DNA from: Gnetum montanum
Taxonomy: Eukaryota; Streptophyta; Gnetopsida; Gnetales; Gnetaceae
Reading direction: 5' to 3'
Assembly (NCBI GenBank): GCA_015680685.1
Contig: MNCI01007854.1
Span: forward strand, 1-64,000
DNA: 64,000 nucleotides
Positions within the stretch are counted from its first letter, which is position 1. Each line of letters starts with the position of its first letter. Position numbers and translations under genes: made by a program. The notes under the pieces were generated by a model, which was not told the origin of the DNA, ran no database searches, and saw only the letters and a list, made by a program, of their open reading frames with translations. Positions 1 to 11,357 of the stretch are shown here, piece after piece.

Positions 1-260
1 TATATAATTACACATATATATCTATAGATCTTAGTCAAAATATCAGTAAATTATATATTTAGATTTTAATGGTTGTTTGGATGGCCTATGTCAGTATCTC
101 TTTGAATTATTTGGTTATTTTGATCATGTTTAGAACATTATAGTTTACTTTCAAGTTTGCATTTCTTGTTTCATGTTGTTTTTGTTCCCCACCATTTGCA
201 TTTTCATTCAAAATTTTCCAGTTCTTGCACTTGCATGCAATCTATAGTTTGGGGGCTAAG
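1..260. other. AT-rich end of an unidentified element
   Basis: No coding region can be supported here. The stretch is AT-rich, and its last part reads as a purine-rich tract with a run of five G followed by CTAAG, just before a TGTTGAGG sequence at 261. That layout looks like a polypurine tract in front of an LTR. The remainder shows nothing that can be named. Confidence 0.3.
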
Positions 261-1383
261 TGTTGAGGCCAACCTCACCCATGCTAGGCATAGGGCCTTG
301 ATCAATGGTGACCACCATTAAAGTAATAGTATTTCGATAAGCAACAGAGAGATTCTAGAGGTGAAGCAAGGTGAAGTAAGCATTGAATATGAATTCCAAC
401 CATTTGTTGGAGAAACCAGGTAAGATGGATATAAAGTATTTAGGCATTTTGGATATAATTCACTTGATGTATGCTAGCACCAAGCAAGCATTTTTTTTTA
501 CAAAGTAAAGCAAAGCAATTGTCCATGTGTTGGTGGGCTTTGTTGGCCCGTAAAAATAGATTTTAAAAGAAAAATAAATTAATACAGAACAAATCATGAG
601 CAATAGGACTACACTAAAAAGAACGTCACCCACCAAAAAAATAAAAAATAAAAGGAATGAGGACCGACCAATGTGCATTGTAAAAAAATAAAATATAAAC
701 TTAAGGCTTATTTTCTTTTTTTATTTCAGGTGGCTCATGTTGCAGTTGATGTGGAAAAGGTAGCTTACAGTTTAGGGTTAAGGTTTTTCTCTTGCCAGGC
801 CACTATTTAAAGGGGACATAGGCTTGTTTCCTAGGAGAAAGAAGGGAGATCTGGAGGCATAGAGGTGGGGTTTCTCAGGCTAGAGGGGGCAGCACCTATT
901 TTCTCTAAGAGCATCTTTCTCTATTCCTTATTTTCTTTGATTCAATTGATTGGGTTTTTATCTCTATTTTGCTGTCTGCATTTTGAATCCTGTAATCAAT
1001 TGCGAAACATGTTTATCTTTCTTTTTAAATCAGGACTTTGAGAAGGATTTTCTATTCCGATCATCTTGTTTGGATCTTCGCATGAGTAATGAGGATCTTG
1101 ACGGTTTACTTTATTTTCCGAGGTTTTCCTCTAATAAGGATTCTGTCTTTGAATTCCATTTTATCTGAATCTGTGTTTTGATTTTGAACAATTTATCCAT
1201 TTTATGGATCCTTGCAATTTAGCTTTGGTGTATCGGGTGTAATTTGATCGCGGCAACCGTCTATCTACTTTTTTTATTTTTTATATAAGGTTATCTTGAA
1301 TTTGGGTTTTGTGTGACACTTTATTTTCACGTAAACTGTGTCTTGGTGCTTTATCTTATCTTCCTTTATTTCTACAACTTACA
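261..1383 (+). repeat. Putative LTR of an unrelated element
   Basis: The segment opens with TG directly after a G-rich tract, contains a TATA-like TATTTAAAG at 804-812 followed by a pyrimidine-rich leader, and could end near 1383 in ACTTACA. This is the order expected of an LTR (U3, promoter, R, U5). It shares no visible sequence with the other LTRs in the window, and no partner LTR or target duplication was found. The right boundary is a guess. Small ORFs inside it (for example 950-1168) have no family features and were not accepted. Confidence 0.35.
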
Positions 1384-1850
1384 GAATTTCTGTATACTTT
1401 GTTTGACTGAATATAAAAGATTAAGCTGAAGGAGGTTGCTGCCATCATAGGTGTAGTTGACACTGAGCAACGATCAGGGCCTCTTCTAGGATGTCTAACC
1501 TCTGTTTAGAGACAATGGCTGAATCTTCCTTCTATTTAGAGCATTAAATAAATTTTAATTTTAATTTGAATTTATCTTTTTTTGTCATTTATTTTATTCA
1601 AAAACCACACAAATATTTAATTTTTATTTTTAATTATTTTACTATGTTTTTCAAGATTTAATAAAATTTTCATAAAATAAAATTTAACTTTTTTAATATT
1701 TTGCTTAAAATATTATGATTATTATTATTGTCACATGGCCCTTTCTAGCTGAGACTATTCTCGAGTTTCCGTATCCATATGGGAGGCACCCTAGGCAATA
1801 GTCTCCTAAAATGAGTTTTCACAGGTGTTGGCAGCGTGTCCAAAATTTAC
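1384..1850. other. Unassigned AT-rich spacer
   Basis: Between the putative LTR and the point where P1 pol homology begins (about 1851) the sequence is AT-rich with long T and A runs. It has no ORF, no tandem repeat and no similarity to the rest of the window that could be seen. It may be internal sequence of the element that owns the LTR at 261. Confidence 0.3.
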
Positions 1851-1884
1851 GCATCAACAATTCCAATAGCAGATAGGGAATGGC

Positions 1885-2223
1885 ATGGAGGTCTTTATGG
1901 ATGACTTCTCCAATTATGGGGAAAAATTTGATCAAGCCTTGGACCAGTTTAAGCAAGTGTTAAAAAGATGTGTAGAAACTAATTTGAGGCTTAATTGGAA
2001 AAAAAGCCATTTGATGGTCCAAGAAGGTGTAGTCCTAGGGCACAAAATCTCACACATAGTGATAGAGGTAGACCCTGAGAAAATCAAAATTATCCAAGGA
2101 ATTACCCATCAACTAGAAATTGTCAAAGATATTCAGTCATTCCTTGGACATACTGGCTACTACACGGAGACAAACTGGTACAATATCATTCTTACCTATC
2201 TCCTTACCCAAAAAACACCATAA
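1885..2223 (+). pseudogene. pol: Reverse transcriptase fragment (P1)
   Basis: The reading frame of 112 codons begins just before the catalytic motif FMDDFSNYG (the YMDD box, seen as FMDD in Athila/Tat elements). It continues through the thumb and connection region, with VLGHKIS and SFLGHTGYY landmarks. The fingers and first palm aspartate lie upstream and are absent. Right after GHTGYY the frame jumps to sequence that in P3 lies about 620 bp further on, so the whole RNase H domain is missing. The four bases CTAC are shared by both sides of that junction in P3. A DNA-copying enzyme of the retrotransposon replication complex by family; this copy cannot function. Confidence 0.85.
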
Positions 2224-3525
2224 GAGTTAAACCTTGAGAAGAAACATTAGTTTCTTCACTGAGCTAAGGACTTTATGGATATTAATGGCCAACTTTACAA
2301 AGTGTGTTCCGATGACTTGGTTTGATGGTGTGTTCTTGATATAGATTAACTACAAGTTCTTCAAGATGCTCATGAGGGTCCTTGTGGGGGTCATTATGCT
2401 GGGAGACGAATGGCCATCAAGATCCTACTTATAGGATATTATTGGCCTACATTATTTTGGGATGCCCATCATTTCATCTAATCTTGTGAGCACTGTCAAC
2501 GTGATGGGGGAATGACTACTAGAATGGAGAATCTACAATAATGGATTTAATCGTTAGAACCCTTTGACATTTGGGGAATTTATTTTATAGGGCCGATTAC
2601 ACCAATGTCCAATGGAAAATATTATATTATTGTTGTCATTGATTACCTAATGAAATGGGTTAAAGCAGCTACTGTTAAAGATTGTACATCATCTATAGTT
2701 GCACGATTTGTTCAACAACAAATCATAAACAAGTTTCGTGTGCTGCGTGCACTTATGTCAGTCAATGGTACACACTTCATAGGTGCAACTTTTTGGAAAT
2801 TAATGCAACACTTAGGGGTTGAACATAAATTGGCTACACCATACCACCCCCAAGCTAACGGTCAAGTAGAGGTCACCAACAGGGAGATTATGAAGATATT
2901 GACAAGAACCATTAGCAAGTTTAGGTGAGACTGGAGCACTAAACTGAACAATGCTCTTTGGGCATATTGATCCACATGGAAACTCCCTACAAGGTACTTT
3001 CCTTATGAGTTAGTGTACGGTAAATTACCAATGCTTCCCATTCAAACTGAGCTCCGTACACTAGCCACAACATGTGACCTCAACCTTGGCCTTGATCTAG
3101 CATAGAAACAATAGTTAGTAACCCTTAACTTGCTAGATGAATATCAATTAGCTATCCTATGATCTAACAAATTGCACAAGGCCTTCAATAAACAAGGTCA
3201 TGACCTAAGAATTAGGAAAGTTAAATATCAGCCAGGAGATAAGGTTCTCTACTAGAATCCCACACATGTGCCACAACATATTAAATTTCAAACACTGTGG
3301 GAAGGACCTTATATTATTTATGCAACTTTTCCTTCAAGGGCCATGACAATATACAAACTTGAGAGCTGGGATAAGAAACTTTTGGTCAATGTGCAACAAA
3401 CCAAACCTTTCCAGGAGCTTAGGATAGTTAGTAGACATGCTGCCTCTCCTGATAAACAACCCTACTCACTATTTCAAATCTCCTTCTTCCAACTGAGTTG
3501 TGGGGTAGATGGAAACCTATGCTAA
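2224..3525 (+). pseudogene. pol: Integrase (P1), degenerate
   Basis: Integrase joins the linear DNA copy into the host genome. The zinc-binding part is recognisable at about 2360-2510, although a stop interrupts it. The core domain is open from 2605 to 2928, and the C-terminal part with WEGPYIIYAT and QQTKPFQE is open from 3268 to 3525. Catalytic residues are damaged: the first Asp is Tyr (GIYFIGP), the second Asp is Val (SVNGTHF), and only the Glu remains (GQVEVTNRE). Further stops lie between 2929 and 3267. The frame ends with a coding G-run like that at the P3 pol end. Family assignment is firm, inactivity is clear. Confidence 0.9.
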
Positions 3526-5410
3526 CCATTCTAGGCCCTCAACTCTTTTTGAAATTTTTTTACACATTCTTTCAACTTTTCTTATTTTTGTTTTATACCA
3601 TCATTCATGTTTTTACTTTTCTTTGTTTTCTTGATTTACTTTTATTCATCATCTAATAAGTGCTCATGATGTTGGATTGAATTATATCATATTGATTGCT
3701 AATATTTGGTTTTTACCTTTGAATTATGATGTTGATATTAAGGTATGGTTCTTTTGGTAAAACATGCAATGAGACCACATCATCCACTCATCCATACAAC
3801 TCTATGGTCTCCTTTGGCTTGGAACTGTATAGCCCCGTTTTTCTAAGTAAACTTAATGAATTTGTGGTTGGGTATTTTTCAAACCAAGGAAAGACTTAAA
3901 GGATGAAAAGGGTGTGACTTCAAGGGAATTCGATGCATTGGTGCTGGCCATTCTCTTGGGTGCTTGGATGCTTTTTCTTGGGTTTTCCACCATTTTGACA
4001 TTATTCAAATATCAGGAATCTGAGTGAATAAAATTAAGTCTTTTCATGATGTGGTTCTCACGCACAAACATAAAAAAAAGAGAAAAAAGAGAAAAAGTTG
4101 AGAATTCATAGCACACCCCTTAGACATAATAAAGTAATATGGGCTATAAGTGCTGGTTATGGCACTAGAAAGACATGTTACTCATGCCTGAAGGTTCCCT
4201 CTAACTAAAGCCCATTCTTGCTTCCTGCTTCTCCATCTCACTCTCCTTGGGATGGCGGTCACTCTTTGTGGAAGCATTCTTGTTGCCTCAAGAGGATGGA
4301 TTGGCCAAGTGTATTGATGCAAGGTCATTGAATGTGGTTGGTTTGAGTCTAGATTTGGGATGAGTTCTACTCAGTTATCTTAACCATGAAATACATAAGG
4401 GGATTTACACAACCTTGTTCTTGGGATTCCATTCCATTCTCTCCTCTCCATCGTTCTTCCCATTTTGCACCTCATTGCCAACTTTATCATTAGTCCATTT
4501 TGAGTTGATGCATTATTTTTCTTTGGTGAATTCTTGTGGGTAGTTTTTTAACTCTTGCTTGCAAATGACAATCCTAGAGCCTATGGACTCTTTGGTTTAT
4601 GGGTTTGTTAGGGCATAAAGGGCATGAGCCTGCTTTGGGGAGGACCCACTAGCATTTCTTTTTGGTGCAATTGCAGACTTATTTCCCTTAAACATTTCCT
4701 ATAATCAATTATTTCTTCTTTCATTCCCATCCATTACATCCATTTTATTGGTGTTGTCGTTGATATTTTTCATCTCTCTTGTTCCTCATGTTTTTCTATC
4801 TTATAGCTATTGGAGGTTCGCTCTTAGTTGTGGGGGTCTTGGCAAATTTTTTTTAATTTTTTTCATTTTACTAATTGCCTAACCCCTACACCTTGGGTAG
4901 TTACTAGTGATAAATCTCTTAACCAATTTTTTCCATAACCACAACTCAACCAATGCACTTCATATCGAGGCAAGGTATCAACTGCATTGTGGATAATCTA
5001 TCCTTTCTCATTTGTGACTATGTTGTGTGTGCATATGGTGATCATACAAACAATGCACTGGGCTTGGAGAAAGCACTCAAGATGGATCGGAATTGGAGCA
5101 TTTATGAAAGGAGCAAGTTTGGTGGCATGGCTATGGATAAACAATGAAAGGCACAATCTCGACATTGGTGGCAACACGCTCCATCTTCTTTCTCTCTCTC
5201 TTTTTCTCTTCAAGCTATCAAATAAAGGCTTGGATGTCATTTATGTACGAGCGTTCACCACAATGGTCATGAACACTAATGTTTTAATATGCTTATTGAT
5301 CTATTCACTAGGCATGTTGTGTCTATCATCCCATTCCACTGTCAGTTGTCAATTAGTCAATAATCCCATACCTTCTTAATATTTTGTAAAGAACTCAAGG
5401 ATGAGTTTTC
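3526..5410 (+). other. P1 spacer between pol and polypurine tract
   Basis: No long ORF is supported. The first 1.3 kb is homologous to the post-pol spacer of P3 (45912-46364), of H1 (18493-20450, reversed) and, more weakly, of the N-type spacers. A purine motif CTTAGTTGTGGGGGTC at 4822-4838 nearly copies the true polypurine tract at 5411. Downstream, 4953-5379 has a weak ORF (130 codons at 4987) whose sequence recurs in M4 at about 51105-51290; it may be a small P-specific ORF or the remains of the 3' ORF found in H1. No function is proposed. Confidence 0.6.
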
Positions 5411-5427
5411 ATTCAATTGTGGGGGTA
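5411..5427 (+). promoter_or_regulatory. Polypurine tract of P1
   Basis: ATTCAATTGTGGGGGTA lies immediately before the TGATGA that opens the LTR. The same purine core precedes the 3' LTR of N1, N2, N3 and M4. By family knowledge it primes plus-strand DNA synthesis. Confidence 0.85.
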
Positions 5428-6413
5428 TGATGAGAGGAGTTACTCTAGTGGTTACTCTAGCAGTTATTCTAATTATTAGAGCGGTTACTCTAGCGGTTAC
5501 TCTACCAATTATTCTAATTATTAGAGTGGTTGCTCTAGTGGTTACTTTGGTAGTTATTCTAATTATTAGAGTGGTTACTCTAGCAATTACTTTAGCAGTT
5601 ATTCTAATTATTAGCGTGGGTACTCTAATTATTACAATAGTTGCTCCCAAGTCTATAAATACAGTGCCTAGGTACATAATAAGGAAGAAGTCTTTTAGTA
5701 ATCAAGTAGTGAAACTTTTGTAGTCTGTTTGAAAGTTAGAGTATTTTCCAAGTGCCTGCAGCAAAAGGTCTAAGTGTGGATGGATCTTTATTCAAGCATT
5801 GTGTACCTGAGCACACCTTGTGTATGGTAATAAAGAAAAGCTCTTTGATTTATCCTTATAGCACTTGAGATTTATTTTCTTATGCATTTCTTTTATTTTA
5901 TTTTCTTATGCATTTATTTTATTTTATGTGCTTTACATTTCTGTTATTAACACAATAATTCATTTTGATCAATTAAGCAAATCATTAAATTACACAAACA
6001 TGAACACTTTGAGCATGCATGCAATGCTCAGTAACCCAGCAACAATTAGCGTTTGGTAATCCCAGCAATGTTGCACTAGTTTAGGATGTGTACGGGAAGT
6101 GGGAATGGATACTGGTGTTAAGATTAGTTAGAACTTAGTTAATGAGTAGTTACATTAAATTAGTCACTTAGTTACCTCTCTCCTTCCCTACTAGCATAGG
6201 ACATAAAAACATAAAAGCTATAAAAATCATCTACCTCAAGCTTACTTAACCATATAATTGCTACATACAGGTAAGCTTGGGAAGACAATGATCAACCAAC
6301 TCGTCCTTGTTCCACAAGAGCACATAAGCACTTAGTACTTGGAATTTGACTAGATCATGTGTGAAACACTTGTATTTGTATGGTTGAGCATAGGGGTACC
6401 TTGCCACTCATCG
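5428..6413 (+). repeat. 3' LTR of P1
   Basis: This 986-bp LTR starts TGATGA and ends TCATCG (TCATCA in relatives), right after the conserved GGGGTACC...GCCACTCATC end shared by all Athila-like LTRs here. A TATAAATA box is at 5654-5661, and an AATAAA signal occurs near 5830. The U3 part is filled by a tandem array that differs completely from the GATATC arrays of the other LTRs. The sequence after 6413 is AT-rich and unrelated. Confidence 0.9.
5432..5645 (+). repeat. Tandem array in the P1 LTR U3
   Basis: About 210 bp consists of imperfect copies of a short unit built on GTTACTCTAGCGGTTA, spaced by ATTCTAATTATTAGAG, which is itself an inverted repeat (CTAATTATTAG). It lies just upstream of the TATA box. 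Long ORFs in this stretch on both strands are only translations of the repeat. Confidence 0.9.
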
Positions 6414-8250
6414 GATGAGAAAAAAATTGTAGTAGTATAAGTAGAGAGAGAAGGAGGTATCTTAGGGGGTTTTAAGTTGAAATTAGTATTTGCAACCCTC
6501 GTCTTTTTGTGGTGCACCAAGTGAAATCTACTACATCAACACATTTATTATTAGTCCCTATTAAATTTTTTTTTTGTAAAGAGGAATTCCCTTTAGATAT
6601 TGAGAGTTTTCGTGCATCTTCAAATCTAAAAAGATTAGTAAAAGGATGAAAACTTATCAAAGAAGATTTCATTTGTGGTTGTTGAAAATTGTCATTATTT
6701 TTCTTTTTTGAAAATTGTTATTTTCTTTCCTCATGAATAAATTTTTTATTGAGAATAAGATATATCCAAATAATATGGCCTTTGTAATGATAATAGTTGC
6801 AATATCCTTGCAAATTATAGTATGTAATTTTTTGGGAAAAATACCAATTACTGACAGGAGTCTTAATTATATTTTTATCTATTGTAAATTAATCTTTGCA
6901 AAATAATGTTTGTGTTGCATAACATCTAGTAATGTTTGTAGCTCTATTTTGAGGATTGTGCCAATGTTGCCAATAATTTTACTTTCAAAACTTTGAAAAA
7001 CTAGAGGAAAATTTTCTAATTTAATCTAGTAAGAAATTTTAGAATAATAATAAGAATAGGGATCAAAATCCACTTTTCATTCTTTAGTAATAAAAGTATT
7101 ACTCTAATCCATAAAAANCTAAGATTTAAGTTGGTGAATGTTGGTAAATGTAATGAATGTTAAATGATAAATTGAAGATGGGCAATGAAAATTGTTGAAC
7201 TGTTGAATGATGAATTAATGAGTGGTTAATGAATTTGATGAATATGAAAAGGGAAAAAATTTATAATTTTAGAGATGTCTACTTAGCTATATAACCTTAC
7301 TTTTGATATCTTAAAAAATCAAGAGAGGGAAATTAATTAGTAGTAAGAATGGGGATCTTAATCCTAACAATAATTACATTACTCTCAACATTTGTATTTA
7401 AACTGAACATAGAAAAAGAATTTGAAGTAGTAATAGAAAGAGGTGATGAAATATCAACATTTACATAAAGACATACAATGATCTCTTTCTCTCTCTTTAT
7501 GTTAGCTGGGATGTTTCTCCAACTGATTTGATTTTTCTTTAGTAGATTTAATATTTCTTTAGTAAATCTCATTTTATTACAATGGATCTAATGTTTTTCT
7601 CTTCAAGTGGATTTGATCTCTTTAGAATTTTCCTATGGGGAATTCTAAATTACCTTCAATTCTTGCACTAATGCCAAAATTTCTAATTCTTCTATTGATG
7701 CAAAAATTTCTATTAATTTTGAAAATGAAAATTTACAAGTTGGTGAGGAAAAATTTGAAATTTTTTCTTCTACTAATGTTTATGCAACTAGGACACCTGA
7801 TTTTCTTCTTACAAATGATATATATGAGTAACTCATAGTTAATCTTACATCATGATATGTGTTCATTGAAATTTTAGGTTAGCTTTCTCATAATCAAAGT
7901 TTCACTTTATAATTAATTGATGTAATACAAAAACATGATAATTAGATCATTGATGCCAAATATTGTTCTTGTTTTTTTCATGGTTGTTGAGCTTAGCAAT
8001 GATTCAATGGTACAGTGTATCCTAGATATAGAATTAATTATCCATTTTAATTTATCTATTTGAATTAATTATCATTTTTTCAACCTTAGATGTTTTTCAA
8101 TCATCAACTTCAACATTTTTTTTCTTTTCATCAACATTAGATGAAGGGGAGAGGAGGCCCCTACCTTGTTAATAGAATCAACATTATCAAAAGATATTAT
8201 CTCAATATCTTGACGAATAGCTGTAAATGAATTAGTAGTTAAAATATCAT
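6414..8250. other. AT-rich stretch, left target of H1
   Basis: This is very AT-rich DNA between the P1 LTR and the H1 left end. Several ORFs of 60-80 codons occur on both strands, but none shows a domain or a splice layout that holds together. One base at 7117 is undetermined. The last five bases, ATCAT (8246-8250), are the H1 target duplication. The sequence therefore continues logically at 34044-34746. It may be intergenic, an intron or an older decayed element; no call is possible. Confidence 0.5.
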
Positions 8251-9107
8251 TAATGAGAAACAAATATACGTTTGCCCAACCATACGAATCACTAGCATTC
8301 ACTCAGTGATTCCGTTGAATTTTGAAGACTTTAGGTTTCTAAGTAGTTCTAGGAGATGAATCTAACCATTGCAATTGTTGTCTTCCCAATTCCACGTGTG
8401 AAGTGCAAATGTATGGTTAAGTGTGACTATGGCATATGATTTTTATCATTTTACCTTTTATGAATTAAGTCACCTAAGAAAAAGAATAAAGTAATTTAAT
8501 ATTTAACTAATTTAATGACTAACTAACACTTAACTAATCCTAACATAAGCATTCATTCCCACTTACTGTACACCTCCTAAACATGTATAGCACCACTAGG
8601 TTACCAAGCATTAAGTGCTATTGGGATTACCAAGTGTTAAACGTATGCTTAAAGTGGTCATACTTATGTGTGTTATTTAACAAATATTAATTAATTAATT
8701 AAATAGTAAATTTCATGAATATTAAATGCTTAAGTAAACAATTAATCTATTCCAAGTGCTACAAGGTTTTATACGAAAATCTCATCTTTATTATTGTCCA
8801 CACTAAAGTGCTTAGGTATAACAATGCTTGAATAAAGATCCATACATTTCTTTGATTCCTACTCTAGGCACTTAGAAAATATTCTCTCTTAAATGAAAAA
8901 ACTACAAGTTCTTCACTACAACTATGAAAAGATTGCCATAAATGTGATGGGTAGGCACACATTTATAGGCAAGAATAGGGTGCCCCATCAATGGGTACAT
9001 GTCAACAAATCAAACCCTGCATCGATAGGATCACATCGAAAAAATCCTATTCACAGGGTTGCATTGATGGCATCCCATCGATGTAGGCCAACAATGATGA
9101 TTCATGA
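8251..9107 (-). repeat. 3' LTR of H1
   Basis: About 857 bp, matching the split 5' LTR (about 846 bp after removing N2). Its left edge TAATGAG aligns with TGATGAG at 25630, and both then share CCAACCATACGAATCACTAG. Its right edge lies at GATGATTCATGA. The U3 part (8985-9095) holds degenerate copies of an ATCGATGGGATCA-type unit in place of GATATC arrays. A TATA-like ATTTATA sits at 8961 in reverse orientation. Confidence 0.85.
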
Positions 9108-9299
9108 TAAACACTCATCCTTGAGTTCTTTACAAAATTGGAAAAGGTATGGAATTATTGATTAACTACAGACACACTAAACAAACATAACAAAAACTAA
9201 GTTCCTAAGTGTATGGTTTTACAATCATTATAGAATTTTGGTATTGATGACAAAAAAATTGAACACCAGGATAAAACTAACAAACAAAACTTCTTGAAT
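9108..9299 (-). other. H1 3' untranslated segment
   Basis: Short non-coding stretch between the H1 LTR and the aORF remnant. The expected polypurine tract next to the LTR is decayed; AAACACTCATCCTTGAGTTC keeps the part shared with the other elements but lacks the G-run. Confidence 0.5.
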
Positions 9300-10484
9300 G
9301 GCATGAAGATGATGAAGTTCAAACAATCCTAGGCGGTGGAGGTTCCCCTACTTCAAGTGCATGTGGTGGTTGAGATAGTTGTTTTGGTTGTCTGGTGGCA
9401 TTTGCAACTTTTAGTAGAAGATGAAAGGCATCCAACAATGTCTTCATCTTCTCCTCCTTACTCCAAGGATCATTCATGGTTTACGCTGCATCACCAATGT
9501 GGATTGGAAAGGGAATATCCCATGGATAGGGCATTGTAGGGAATAGCTTCATATTCATGAATCAAATAACGAACTATTTGTGTTTGATGTTGAATGATTT
9601 AAGTGCATTCTACAGTTCTTGGTAATCGTTCATCCTTCTAGCTAGGTACTCAACATTTAATTTATGATCTGTGAACTTTGCCTTGAGAACCTCAAGTTTC
9701 ACATTTTCTCTTTCAAGCTTCTACTTGGTCTCTTTATGGTGCTTGAACTTGGTCTCATACAACAAGTACAAGCTAGCCATTTGTTTCTTCAATTTTGACC
9801 ATGGCCTTCTATAGTCTACATTGCCAGGTTTGCATAGCAGAGATTAGAAAACTCCATGTATTTGATCATCTCCTTAATCTATAGCTCCTTCATGTAGATT
9901 TTTGCCTTGTTTTATGCATTCAGCCCATCAAAGATAGGATGCTAGACATCACATCCTTGTTGGAGCTACTAGAGGATCTCATTTACTTTTTCCTTCACTA
10001 ATTGGATGTGCTTTTCATTAACTTCTTTCTATAGACCAACCCTATCTCTATAATGGTTCTAAATCCTTTCAAATTTAAGGGCCACTTTCTTCTAAGTAGC
10101 TATCTCTATTGCAATTTTTTGGCAAATGGCATAGAATTTCTCCATGGAGAGGTTTTTAATTTCTACTAAAAATCTCCTCAATTTTGTGTTCACCTTAGCT
10201 AACTACTACTATTTTTGATGGATAAAATCTATCATCTGTTGCTTCTGTGCATCAACATTCCATAGGTGATGATTCATTGTAGTTAAGATTTCATTTTCAT
10301 GACACATTTGCACTAGTACTTCTGAATGTTATGCATTGTGGAATTCACTAAGGATTGGTCAAAAACTGCCAACTCCTTGGCATTATCAACCTCTTTGAGT
10401 CTCTTTTGAAGGTGTTGAAAAGTTTTATCTCATGTTATTGCTTGGTTGAACAATGCAAGATCAACAAGGTGGGCTCTTAATTTA
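9300..10484 (-). pseudogene. aORF C-terminal half (H1), decayed coiled coil
   Basis: This is the downstream part of the extra ORF of H1, separated from its N-terminal half (17190-18492) by the insertion of N1. On the minus strand, fragments of several frames are rich in Lys, Glu, Gln, Leu and Asn with heptad-like spacing, as in the longer N3 copy (47400-48990). That points to a coiled coil. Stops are frequent and no frame of more than about 90 codons survives. The position, 3' of pol, is where Athila elements carry their env-like ORF, but no membrane segment or signal peptide is visible. Function unknown. Confidence 0.5.
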
Positions 10485-10489
10485 GTAAG

Positions 10490-11275
10490 TGATGAGTGGC
10501 GAGGTACCCCTACACTCAACCATATGAATACGAGTGTTTCACGCATGATCTGGTCAAACTCCATAGACGGGATAGCTGTGGTATCAAGATAGTTATTCTT
10601 AGGTTGTAGTCTGATATCTTCCCATCTGGACTAGTATTAACTTTGTCACGTATGATTTAGTTCAGAATGAGGTGTATGATGTGTTCCTATACTAATGCTA
10701 CTCTTGGAGATAATGGAAAATAATATTAACTAAGCTAAGAGAGAGATGGTGAGAGAGAATCTAAGCTAGCCTAAGTGTGATAAGCATCTGGTCCTCACAT
10801 CTTGGACCTCATGCATGACTACCACTGGGATTATCAAGCGTAGATCCTAGGTATGCTATTGGGTTGCCAAGTAGTCACACTTAAATGCTCATGATCAAGT
10901 CATACTCATTCTATGTTTAATAAGAGTTTAGGGGTAAAGAGATGTTAACTAAAAAAGCAATAAATAACAATAAAAATTAAATAATTAAAATAAGTGAATG
11001 CTGTAATGATGAAGTAATCTTGATCTTTTTTTTCGATCATGTGCATGTCCAAGTACATCACACTCGAATAAGGATGCCATACAATTACAATCACCAGACT
11101 GCGGGCATGCACTGAGAAATAATTGTAACTCTAAGGAGGAAAAACTACAAGAGTTTGGGTAAGGAACTTAGAACTAAGTCCTAGAACAAGGAAAGCTGCC
11201 TCTTATTTATAGAAACTTTGGTAGGCCATGATATCGCATATGCGATATCATAGCCAGGAAATTCATGACTCATCA
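10490..11275 (-). repeat. 3' LTR of N1
   Basis: 786 bp, from TGATGAGTGGCGAGG to CATGACTCATCA. A TATA-like TTATTTATA (reverse) is at 11203-11211. In U3, 11228-11251 is a perfect 24-bp palindrome centred on GCATATGC with GATATC on each arm. The partner LTR carries about 50 bp more of this array. Confidence 0.9.
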
Positions 11276-11292
11276 TACCCCCACAACTAAAT
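11276..11292 (-). promoter_or_regulatory. Polypurine tract of N1
   Basis: On the minus strand CATTTAGTTGTGGGGGTA directly precedes the LTR start at 11275. It has the same core as in P1 and N3. Confidence 0.85.
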
Positions 11293-11357
11293 GTAAACTC
11301 GTCCTCGAGTTAAAGTGAGAACAAGCTCCATTGATTACACAGTGGATAGGTATGGGA

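Larger units (their letters stand above)
1851..6413 (+). mobile_element. P1: 5'-truncated Athila-like Ty3 retrotransposon
   Basis: This is the 3' portion of a Ty3/gypsy element. The order is RT fragment, integrase, a spacer of about 1.9 kb, polypurine tract (5411-5427) and 3' LTR (5428-6413). Homology to P3 pol starts abruptly inside the RT region near 1851, so gag, protease and most of RT are missing. There is also an internal deletion of RNase H. RT and integrase motifs match the Athila branch. P1 belongs to the P-type, since its LTR and spacer resemble P3 and M4 more than the N-type copies, and it has no aORF between spacer and polypurine tract. Decayed and not autonomous. Confidence 0.85.

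Noticed and set aside
950-1168. ORF of 72 codons in the leftmost putative LTR
   Set aside because: Lies in the leader below a TATA-like box, has no family features, and is short enough to be chance.
5357-5677. Minus-strand ORF of 106 codons with regular Ile/Thr/Arg repeats, and the plus-strand frame opposite
   Set aside because: Both are translations of the tandem array in the P1 LTR; a repeat unit length divisible by three keeps frames open by itself.
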